NCBI GenBank assembly: GCA_013372965.1
Contig: JABXIR010000225.1
Location: 1 to 12,012 of the forward strand
Source: Gammaproteobacteria bacterium
Lineage (GTDB): Bacteria > Pseudomonadota > Gammaproteobacteria > Pseudomonadales > DSM-25080
Direction of reading: 5' to 3'
Length of the DNA: 12,012 nt
Shown here in pieces: positions 6,102 through 12,012 of the stretch (position 1 is the stretch's first letter; every line of letters starts with the position of its first letter). A model generated the notes under the pieces. The model made no database searches, was not told where the DNA came from, and saw only the letters and a program-made list of their open reading frames with translations. The position numbers and the translations under genes were made by a program.

Positions 6102-7172
6102 ATGGGAAATAACTGGGGAATTTACGGCGCCAACGGGTATTCGGGTCGCTTACTCGCCGAGTATGCAGTGAAACAAGGTCAAAAGCCGATCTTAGCGGGC
6201 CGAAGCGAGGCCGCACTGAAGGCATTAGCCGCTGATCTCGAGTGTGAGTATGTCGTTGTCGATTTAGCCGACCCCACTCAACTGCTCGACTTCACTCGAC
6301 GGGTTGACGTCGTTGTTAATTGTGCAGGTCCATTTTCTGCAACCGCGCAGCCCATGATTACCGCTTGTATTGCGGGAAAGGCGCACTATTTAGATATCAC
6401 GGGTGAGATGGACGTTTTTGAGTGGGCTCATAACGACGCTGTCTCTTCAAGAGCGCGTGATGCCGGCGTGGTCGTGTGTCCTGGCACGGGTTTCGATGTG
6501 GTTCCTACCGATTGCTTGGCCGCCAAGTTAAAAGACGCCTTGCCCGATGCGATCAGTTTGGAAATGGCTTTTGCGGGCTCAAAGCAGTTGAGTCAGGGAA
6601 CGGCGAAAACATCGGTAGAAGGTTTAGGTAAAGGCGGTTGTTCACGTATTGATGGTGCGCTGGTATCTGAGCCTATTGCAGCTCATACCCGTGAGGTAGC
6701 TTACGGGGGAAGCGTGGGTGACAAACACAGTATGTCTATTCCCTGGGGTGATGTGAGCACGGCCTTTGTGACGACCAAAATTCCAACCATTAAAATATAC
6801 GTCCCCGGCTCTAAGAATACGGCGAAAAAGGCGCGTGGATTGTATCGCTGGCGCTGGCTGTTCAAGCGCACTTGGATCCAAAACTTCTTGAAAAAGCGAA
6901 TTGAGAAGACCGTCACGGGTCCAAATGATGATCAGCGTACCGCGTCGCCAATGCACTTATGGGGTCGAGTCGAGAATGCTTCGGGAGAGTCTAAGGAAGC
7001 ACGCTTTGTAACGCCAAACGGCTACGATGTAACGATTTATGCACCCTACGCGATTACTCAGCACTTGTTGGGTGGGGTTGAGGCGAGTGGTTCGTTAACG
7101 CCATCGCAACTCATGGGCAGTGATTTCGTATGGAGTTTAAACGACGTGACAGAACTAGAGTGGCTCAATTGA
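6102..7172 (+). CDS. Saccharopine-dehydrogenase-like NAD(P)-binding oxidoreductase
   Basis: This 356-residue cytoplasmic protein starts with a Rossmann fold: WGIYGANGYSG contains GxxGxxG (Gly9, Gly12, Gly15), and LAGRS (31-35) ends the second strand, with Arg suggesting NADP. Further family motifs are VVNCAGPFS (71-79), YLDITGE (96-102) and CPGTGFDVVPTD (126-137). They are typical of the saccharopine-dehydrogenase NADP-binding family, whose members include trans-acting enoyl reductases and many uncharacterised enzymes. It is not a true lysine-pathway saccharopine dehydrogenase, being shorter and lacking that gene context. The Shine-Dalgarno AGAGGT (6091-6096) supports the start. A basic patch (about 244-268, rich in Arg, Lys and Trp) may touch membrane or lipid substrate, which is inference. 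Its likely partner is the upstream acetyltransferase, by spacing only. Fold is sure, reaction unknown. Confidence 0.85.
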   Translation: MGNNWGIYGANGYSGRLLAEYAVKQGQKPILAGRSEAALKALAADLECEYVVVDLADPTQLLDFTRRVDVVVNCAGPFSATAQPMITACIAGKAHYLDITGEMDVFEWAHNDAVSSRARDAGVVVCPGTGFDVVPTDCLAAKLKDALPDAISLEMAFAGSKQLSQGTAKTSVEGLGKGGCSRIDGALVSEPIAAHTREVAYGGSVGDKHSMSIPWGDVSTAFVTTKIPTIKIYVPGSKNTAKKARGLYRWRWLFKRTWIQNFLKKRIEKTVTGPNDDQRTASPMHLWGRVENASGESKEARFVTPNGYDVTIYAPYAITQHLLGGVEASGSLTPSQLMGSDFVWSLNDVTELEWLN

Positions 7173-7181
7173 GCCACTCTA
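7156..7181. terminator. 26-base palindrome between convergent genes
   Basis: Bases 7156-7168 (TAGAGTGGCTCAA) are the exact reverse complement of 7169-7181. As RNA this folds to a stem of about 11 base pairs with a 4-base loop. It covers the last codons and TGA of the rightward dehydrogenase gene and ends 10 bases before the ribonuclease II stop. There is no T run, so it may be a weak or bidirectional terminator or an end-protecting hairpin. Confidence 0.45.
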
Positions 7182-7191
7182 GGATCTACAA

Positions 7192-9117
7192 TTAAGCGAG
7201 CTTGAAGTTGACGGCTTGACGGGTTTCGTCGATGTCGTCCAGCGCCACTTCGATAATCTGATCGAGGTGGTAGAAGTCGCTATCGATACTTACGGCTAGT
7301 CGCCAGTTGTCAAACTGCACGTTCTGCGCTTTCTTTTTGACCGCTTTTAGATCGATGAATCCTTCGATCCCGGTGTCATCTAAACGAACGATAATACCCC
7401 GATTGTTCACGTGGCTTACGGTTGCTGCGTAAACTTTCGATTTTTCGAGCGCTTTCTTCGCAAAATCGAACTTTAATTTCGCTTCAATTTGGTTAACGGC
7501 CTGACGCCCAGTTTTAAGAGTGTCTTGGATGTTAGCCAGTAGTTCATCGCTCACGGCGTACGCTTTGTCATCACGCAATATGCTATGGAAAAATGCGTGG
7601 TTGATGAGGTCGCCGGCTTTACGTATCGGTGAGGTAATCGTGCAGTACGCGTCAAAGCCTTGACCAAAGTGGCCTAAGTTCTCGGTACTTAGCACGCTTG
7701 GTTGCATCCAGCGTGTCATCACGGATCGAAGTGGAACATCCGCATCCATTTGAACCGCATCATGCATTAGCGTGACAAATTCAGCGACCGATTTAGGCGC
7801 CTCTTTCTCTTCACCCCAGTAGTGCGAGGTGAGTTTTTTTAAGTCACCAATACGCTCTGTGCGGACGCCTTGATGATTTGTAAATACACCCGCGTTGTGC
7901 TCGATTAGGAATGCTGCCGCACTGCGGTTTGTGGCAATCATCAACTCTTCGACTAGCTGACGAGATACCGACTTAGGCGCTGGCGTAATCGACTCGATTT
8001 CGTGGTTGTCATTAAACTTGAACTTAAAATCCGGACGGGTATGTACCGACACGCAATCCGCTTTGCGGCGCGAACTGAGTCTTGTCGCTGCCTCGTTAAG
8101 AATATCGAGTGTTGCTTTGTGCTCAGATTCGAGTGCTCCGCCAAGTATTTGATCAACGTCATCGTACGCAAGCTGACCGTGTGATTTAACCGTTGCTAAC
8201 TCGAATGCGTCGTTGCTTCGATTTCCGTTGGTATCAATCGTGAAGCTAATGAACAGTGCAGCGCGCTCCTCACCCTCGACAAGAGAGCAACGTGCTTTGA
8301 TGAGCTCTTCCGGCATCATGTGCAAGGTATTTGCTTGCAAGTAGTGGCTTGAGGCACGTTTGATGATGTCAGTGGCCAGTTTCGGCTCGTGACGAACCAC
8401 TTCCCATGGATCAGCGATGGCGACTTTCACGTGGATGTTTTCACCATCGCGTTCTGCAAAAATTGCGTCGTCGATGTCGCGAGTTGACCGCGAGTCGATG
8501 GTCACAAACGGAACGGTCGTTTGGTCGCTACGTTGATTTTGATCGATGGCCTTCGACATCACCGAAGCCACTTGTTCGTCGATCTTTTTAGACCAGGTCG
8601 TTGTGAGCTTGCTCTTGGTGCATACGTACCGCGAAAAGGCCTCTGCATCGCTGTGCTTACCAAGGACTTTTTCAATACTGACCTGACTTTTACCACCGAG
8701 ATGTTTTGGGTGTTTGACGAGTCGAGTCTTGACTAGGTCGCCATCGGTTGCGCCCTTACGAAGTTTTGGTGGTACAAAAAACCAGCGGTTAAAGTTTGGT
8801 AAGTCGGCCTCGACAAATACATGCTGACCGCGCAAGTGAACGCGACCGTAGATCTCTTTTAGCGACGATGATTTTAGGGTTTCAAACACCGCTTCCTGGT
8901 CGCCACGCTTGTTTTCTTGAGTTACAAAGTCGATGACGTCTTCAGGCAGAAGCTCATCCATTTGGCTACCTGATAAAAAGTATTGCTCGCCTGATTCGCT
9001 CTGAACAAAGCCGAACTTATTGAGTGTGCCACGGACCGTGCCAGTTTGTACGTTACGTGCGGTGCGGATGTCAGCCTTAAGGTCTTTAAGAGCCGAGAGA
9101 GTTTCGTTATTAAACAT
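7192..9117 (-). CDS. rnb: Exoribonuclease II
   Basis: This enzyme degrades single-stranded RNA processively from the 3' end, releasing nucleoside 5'-monophosphates, and takes part in cytoplasmic mRNA decay. Its 641 residues match the roughly 644 of E. coli RNase II and not the 800 or so of RNase R, whose extra helix-turn-helix and basic tail are absent. Cold-shock RNA-binding domains fill about 20-190. The RNB core has IDSRSTRDIDDAIF (207-220), with metal-binding Asp208, Asp214, Asp216 and Asp217; Tyr259 in SHYLQANTLHMMP, which corresponds to the Tyr that stacks on RNA at the active site; and TSPIRKAGDLINH (495-507) with catalytic Arg499. An S1 domain follows (about 558-640, VYAATVSHVNNRGIIVRL). 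No clear Shine-Dalgarno precedes the ATG; the upstream bases read GTCACCTTTTTCT. It is divergent from the SDR gene. All catalytic residues are present. Confidence 0.94.
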   Translation of the reverse strand: MFNNETLSALKDLKADIRTARNVQTGTVRGTLNKFGFVQSESGEQYFLSGSQMDELLPEDVIDFVTQENKRGDQEAVFETLKSSSLKEIYGRVHLRGQHVFVEADLPNFNRWFFVPPKLRKGATDGDLVKTRLVKHPKHLGGKSQVSIEKVLGKHSDAEAFSRYVCTKSKLTTTWSKKIDEQVASVMSKAIDQNQRSDQTTVPFVTIDSRSTRDIDDAIFAERDGENIHVKVAIADPWEVVRHEPKLATDIIKRASSHYLQANTLHMMPEELIKARCSLVEGEERAALFISFTIDTNGNRSNDAFELATVKSHGQLAYDDVDQILGGALESEHKATLDILNEAATRLSSRRKADCVSVHTRPDFKFKFNDNHEIESITPAPKSVSRQLVEELMIATNRSAAAFLIEHNAGVFTNHQGVRTERIGDLKKLTSHYWGEEKEAPKSVAEFVTLMHDAVQMDADVPLRSVMTRWMQPSVLSTENLGHFGQGFDAYCTITSPIRKAGDLINHAFFHSILRDDKAYAVSDELLANIQDTLKTGRQAVNQIEAKLKFDFAKKALEKSKVYAATVSHVNNRGIIVRLDDTGIEGFIDLKAVKKKAQNVQFDNWRLAVSIDSDFYHLDQIIEVALDDIDETRQAVNFKLA

Positions 9118-9212
9118 AGAAAAAGGTGACTGCTGTTAGGTTGTAAATTTATGCGCCTAGTTTAACCGATTTGCCGTATAGTAGGTGAAAAATATCAATA
9201 TTAGGGGGAGAT
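9118..9212. promoter_or_regulatory. Divergent spacer between rnb and the SDR gene
   Basis: This 95-base AT-rich spacer must hold promoters for both genes. For the SDR gene, TATAGT (9177-9182) is a good -10 without a clear -35; TTGCCG (9171-9176) with TATCAA (9193-9198) at 16 bases is an alternative, but it would start transcription on top of the ribosome site. AGGGGGAG (9203-9210) is a strong Shine-Dalgarno for the SDR gene, though close to its ATG. I see no convincing consensus promoter for rnb. Confidence 0.3.
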
Positions 9213-10019
9213 ATGGACTTAAACGGTAAAGTCGTTTGGATCACTGGCGCAAGTTCCGGAATCGGAAGAGAGTTGGCGCGACAACTAAGTGTTCGTGGCG
9301 CGAAGCTCATTCTAACGGCGCGCCGAGAAGCTGCGCTCGAAGAAACTCGTGCGGCCTGTGCAAATTCCGACGTTCATAAAATTCTCGCGATCGACTTAAG
9401 TAAGTATCACGATGCTGCGCTTTGGGCAGAGGCTGCAATTAATAAGTTTGGCCACGTCGACATGCTGATCAATAATGCGGGCGTAAGCCAGCGCGGAAAA
9501 GTGTACACCACGGGTATCGAAGTTGATGAAGCGCTGATGACCATTAACTATTTTTCACCGGTAGCGCTCTCTAAGGCCTTGATGCCACACTTTATGGAGC
9601 GAGAGTCAGGATATTACGTGGCGATCTCGTCGGTTGCAGGTAAGCTTGGCGCGCCAAGAAGAACCACTTACTCTGCGACAAAGCACGCCATTATTGGCTT
9701 TTTTGACTCGTTCAGAAATGAAATGTTTCCCTACGGCGTCGGTGTGTCTGTCATCTGTCCCGGCTATGTTAAAACACCGATTGCTTCAAACGCATTGAAT
9801 GAAAAAAATGAAGCGGCTAATGAAGTCGATCCAGATATCGAGAGCGGTATGAGTGTGACTGAGGCGGTGCGTCGAATGATTCGTGGCATCGAGAAAGAAA
9901 CGCCGGAAATCCTAGTTGCAACTGGGATGCCTTGGCTGGGCTATCATTTGCGTCGGTTAATGCCGAATACCTTCCATCGCATGATGCCCAAACTCGCGCC
10001 GACCAGCAAAGCGAAATAG
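9213..10019 (+). CDS. Short-chain dehydrogenase/reductase (classical SDR)
   Basis: This 268-residue NAD(P)-dependent oxidoreductase carries the classical SDR set in order: TGASSGIG (11-18) for the cofactor, TARR (35-38) whose Arg pair suggests NADPH, NNAG (87-90), catalytic Ser140 in AISSVAG, and Tyr153 with Lys157 in YSATK. CPGYVKTPI (182-190) is the usual PG motif after the sixth strand. The C-terminal 60 residues are longer than minimal and end in WLGYHLRRLMPNTFHRMM and a basic tail, as in SDRs related to the animal DHRS7/DHRS7B group that act on membrane lipids or steroid-like compounds. That points to a hydrophobic substrate, by inference only. The start follows a strong Shine-Dalgarno. 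It is transcribed alone and its stop lies 9 bases from the stop of the convergent protease gene, with no terminator between them. Confidence 0.92.
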   Translation: MDLNGKVVWITGASSGIGRELARQLSVRGAKLILTARREAALEETRAACANSDVHKILAIDLSKYHDAALWAEAAINKFGHVDMLINNAGVSQRGKVYTTGIEVDEALMTINYFSPVALSKALMPHFMERESGYYVAISSVAGKLGAPRRTTYSATKHAIIGFFDSFRNEMFPYGVGVSVICPGYVKTPIASNALNEKNEAANEVDPDIESGMSVTEAVRRMIRGIEKETPEILVATGMPWLGYHLRRLMPNTFHRMMPKLAPTSKAK

Positions 10020-10028
10020 TCGTTGTGT

Positions 10029-11081
10029 TTACTGCGGTGGCGTCAGGGTTACTTCGACTGTCACCGCATCCTCATCGCGAATGAGGTCGATCAGTAAGGT
10101 CTCGCCGTAGTCGCTTTCCTCGAGCAAACTTAAAAGATCATCCGTACTTTGTATGAGCTGCCCGTTGATTGATACGATGATGTCGCCCAGCTTTAATCGC
10201 CCGAATCGATCACGTGTTAAGCCTCGAATTCCCGCCTGATACGCACTGGTGCCTTCACCCACACGAGCAATCGGTAAACCGTTAATGCCCCAACGTTGGG
10301 CGAATCGTCTCGGTGCTAGTTCAATTCCCAATATTGGGCGTTGAATACGACCAAATTCGATCAGCTCGGGCACCGTACGTTTTAACGTGTTGACCGGAAT
10401 GGCAAAGCCGATACCCGCATTTGCGCCGCTCGGGCTGAAAATGGCTGTGTTGATGCCGATGAGTACACCGCTCGAATTTAACAACGGACCGCCAGAATTC
10501 CCTGGGTTAATCGCAGCATCGGTTTGAATTACCCCTTGGATGAGGCGCTCACTCGGAGACGTAATGGTTCGGTCTAGGGCGCTGATCACACCGGTCGTGA
10601 GCGTTGTGTCGAGCCCAAAGGGGTTGCCAATCGCAAACACGCGATGACCGACCAATAGGCGGTCGGAGTCACCGAGTGGTATGGGTGTTAGGCGGTCTTC
10701 TCCAGGTTCGACTCGTAAAACAGCGAGATCTCGCTCGGGCGCAATTCCGATCAGTTCGGCTTCGGTGACATCGCCGTTAGGCAAGGTGATTAGGACTTCG
10801 GCTGCACCATCGATTACATGGTAATTGGTGATGATATGGCCGCGATCGTCCCAAATAAAACCGGTACCGCTGCCAGCGGTGCGCTCGTATACGCGACGAC
10901 TGAACGGATCTCGACGAAGGGCTCGATTGGTGACGTATACAACGGAATCTTGATGATCTTCGTAGATGGCAACACTAAGGCGTTCATCCTCGGTCATAGC
11001 CGGATAGGGTGCCTCGGCAAAGCTTGGTGAATAACTGAATAGTAGGGCAACAGCAGTCACTGCTAACAGCAAAAAACGCAT
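10029..11081 (-). CDS. Periplasmic HtrA/Deg-family serine protease with one PDZ domain
   Basis: The 350-residue precursor has a signal peptide (RFLLLAVTAVALLFSYSPSFA) likely cut before EAPYP, so it acts in the periplasm as a quality-control or regulatory protease. The trypsin-like domain holds the triad, numbered from the ATG at 11081: His88 in TNYHVI, Asp118 in ERDLAVL and Ser196 in NPGNSGGP. One PDZ domain fills about 250-349. Sequence such as FAIGNPFGLD-TLTTGVIS, INTAIFSPSGANAGIGFAIP and the PDZ insert DRFGRLKLGDII resembles plant and cyanobacterial Deg1 more than E. coli DegP (two PDZ) or DegS (anchored). I start at ATG 11081 rather than the GTG at 11084 because GGAGG (11090-11086) lies 4 bases before the ATG but only 1 before the GTG. 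The ATG overlaps the upstream TGA stop by one base, so translation is probably coupled. Confidence 0.9.
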   Translation of the reverse strand: MRFLLLAVTAVALLFSYSPSFAEAPYPAMTEDERLSVAIYEDHQDSVVYVTNRALRRDPFSRRVYERTAGSGTGFIWDDRGHIITNYHVIDGAAEVLITLPNGDVTEAELIGIAPERDLAVLRVEPGEDRLTPIPLGDSDRLLVGHRVFAIGNPFGLDTTLTTGVISALDRTITSPSERLIQGVIQTDAAINPGNSGGPLLNSSGVLIGINTAIFSPSGANAGIGFAIPVNTLKRTVPELIEFGRIQRPILGIELAPRRFAQRWGINGLPIARVGEGTSAYQAGIRGLTRDRFGRLKLGDIIVSINGQLIQSTDDLLSLLEESDYGETLLIDLIRDEDAVTVEVTLTPPQ

Positions 11082-11090
11082 CACTCCTCC
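11081..11090 (-). promoter_or_regulatory. Overlapping stop/start with internal Shine-Dalgarno
   Basis: On the minus strand the sequence GGAGGAGTGATG holds the last two Glu codons and TGA stop (11083-11081) of the GGDEF-EAL gene, a consensus ribosome site (GGAGG), and the protease ATG sharing the A at 11081. This is a classic translational-coupling arrangement. Confidence 0.8.
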
Positions 11091-12012
11091 AGTTTGTCGG
11101 CCTCGAGATTAATGACCATCGACAGGTGCTCCACTTGCTCCGCGGATACTGGTCTCGATAGGTAGTTTCCTTGAATATAGTCGCAACCGAGGGTGTTGAG
11201 GATCAACATCTGACTGGCGGTTTCGACTCCCTCTGCAACCACTTCGAGGTTCAGTGTGTGTGCAAGCATCATTAGAGCATCAATAATACCGGTACTTTGT
11301 GAGCTCGATTCGATGTCAGAGATAAACGTCGCGTCCAGTTTGAGTGTGTCGACGGTAAACTTCCGAATGTAACTTAATGATGAGTAGCCAGTACCAAAAT
11401 CATCAATGGCAATGCGAACGCCTAGGCCGCGAACTTGAGCGATGGCTTCATCGATGTGGTGATGATTACCAATCATGATACTTTCGGTGATTTCGAGTTC
11501 AAGAAGTGTTGGATCGATATCGGCAAGAGAGAGTGCGTACTTGATGTCGCTGACGAACTCTGGGTGCATGATCTGCGCGGGTGAAATGTTAACCGCAATG
11601 GACAGCTGAAGTCCGAGCTCCGACCACTTCTCAAGTTGATAAACGGCTTGTTTCAATACAGCATTGCCCAAGGCACGAGCGAGACCGGCCTCTTCAGCAA
11701 TGCCCACAAACTCGAGAGGCGGAACATAACCAAGGCGCGGGTGATGCCAGCGTGCCAATGCCTCAACCCCCTCAATACGACGCGATTTTACGTGCTGCTT
11801 GGGTTGGTAAACCAAAAACAATTCATTGTTTTCGATCGCTGCCGATAGATCTCGTTCGAGTTCAATCTGACGATTGACGCTGCTGAAGAGCTCTTCTGAA
11901 TACTCGGTTAGATTTGAGCCCACGAGGGTTTTAGAGTGTTGCATTGCCTGGTTGGCAGATCGAAGCAATGTGGTAATCGTATTACCATGATCTGGCGCTG
12001 TCGAAACCCCTG
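11081..12012 (-). CDS. GGDEF-EAL cyclic-di-GMP protein (C-terminal part)
   Basis: The frame is open to the right edge, so the start lies outside. At the edge it reads GVSTAPDHGNTITTLL followed by RSANQAMQHSK, the last strand and helix of a GGDEF domain (usual form LL..AD.AMY.AK). A short linker leads to a complete EAL domain that should hydrolyse cyclic di-GMP to pGpG in the cytoplasm. The EAL residues are all visible: EALARW, NISPAQ, ELEITES, IDDFGTGYSSL (the paired Asp and loop 6), LKLDATFI (Lys), VVAEGVET and QGNYLSRP. The phosphodiesterase therefore looks competent, while the state of the GGDEF site cannot be judged because it is off the window. A TTG at 11968 is in frame but is not the start, since homology continues upstream of it. 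The stop overlaps the protease start. Confidence 0.93.
   Translation of the reverse strand, partial: GVSTAPDHGNTITTLLRSANQAMQHSKTLVGSNLTEYSEELFSSVNRQIELERDLSAAIENNELFLVYQPKQHVKSRRIEGVEALARWHHPRLGYVPPLEFVGIAEEAGLARALGNAVLKQAVYQLEKWSELGLQLSIAVNISPAQIMHPEFVSDIKYALSLADIDPTLLELEITESIMIGNHHHIDEAIAQVRGLGVRIAIDDFGTGYSSLSYIRKFTVDTLKLDATFISDIESSSQSTGIIDALMMLAHTLNLEVVAEGVETASQMLILNTLGCDYIQGNYLSRPVSAEQVEHLSMVINLEADKLEE

Noticed and set aside
10019..10029. Possible terminator between the convergent SDR and protease genes
   Set aside because: Only nine bases separate the stops and no stem with a T run is visible there.
11968..11968. TTG as start of a stand-alone EAL protein
   Set aside because: Codons upstream to the window edge continue a recognisable GGDEF C-terminus in the same frame, so the gene begins outside the window.
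1..12012. Defence island, prophage, integron, CRISPR or biosynthetic cluster
   Set aside because: No integrase, transposase, nuclease-helicase sets, repeat arrays or synthase domains are visible; every large frame fits a common chromosomal family.

Overview
The window looks like ordinary chromosome of a free-living, probably marine, gammaproteobacterium. The reasons are a roughly balanced base composition, a ribonuclease II of Escherichia coli length and layout, an H-NS/MvaT-type nucleoid protein, a DUF3014 protein, a lipid-anchored GH3 glucanase resembling Pseudoalteromonas ExoP, and a GGDEF-EAL protein. I cannot name the genus. I see no rRNA, tRNA, CRISPR array, insertion sequence, integrase or phage gene.

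Layout. At the left edge (1-189, minus) is the first 63 codons of an exported or membrane-anchored protein that resembles the start of a penicillin-acylase-family hydrolase. It is divergent, across an AT-rich spacer with promoter-like sites on both strands, from an H-NS/MvaT-like gene (367-840) that ends in a clear intrinsic terminator. Next come a ten-helix EamA/DMT transporter (1016-1897) with an operator-like inverted repeat at its start, and a large GH3 beta-glucosidase/exo-glucanase lipoprotein (2005-4518). A strong bidirectional terminator separates the GH3 gene from a convergent membrane-anchored DUF3014 gene (4612-5469, minus).

From the DUF3014 start a divergent spacer with a second operator-like repeat leads to a two-gene unit, a GNAT acetyltransferase (5616-6074) and a saccharopine-dehydrogenase-like NAD(P)-binding enzyme (6102-7172). 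That unit converges, across a 26-base palindrome, on ribonuclease II (7192-9117, minus). A short divergent spacer separates rnb from an SDR oxidoreductase (9213-10019). The SDR gene converges with a minus-strand pair: a GGDEF-EAL cyclic-di-GMP enzyme cut by the right edge (11081-12012) and, overlapping it by one base, a periplasmic HtrA/Deg1-like serine protease (10029-11081).

How the genes relate. Most are independent housekeeping or metabolic genes. The tightest links are the translational coupling of the cyclic-di-GMP enzyme to the periplasmic protease and the 27-base spacing of GNAT to the dehydrogenase. I found no convincing new multi-gene system. The points most worth a second look are the nucleoid protein's mixed C-terminal domain, the GGDEF-EAL/protease coupling, and two operator-like inverted repeats.
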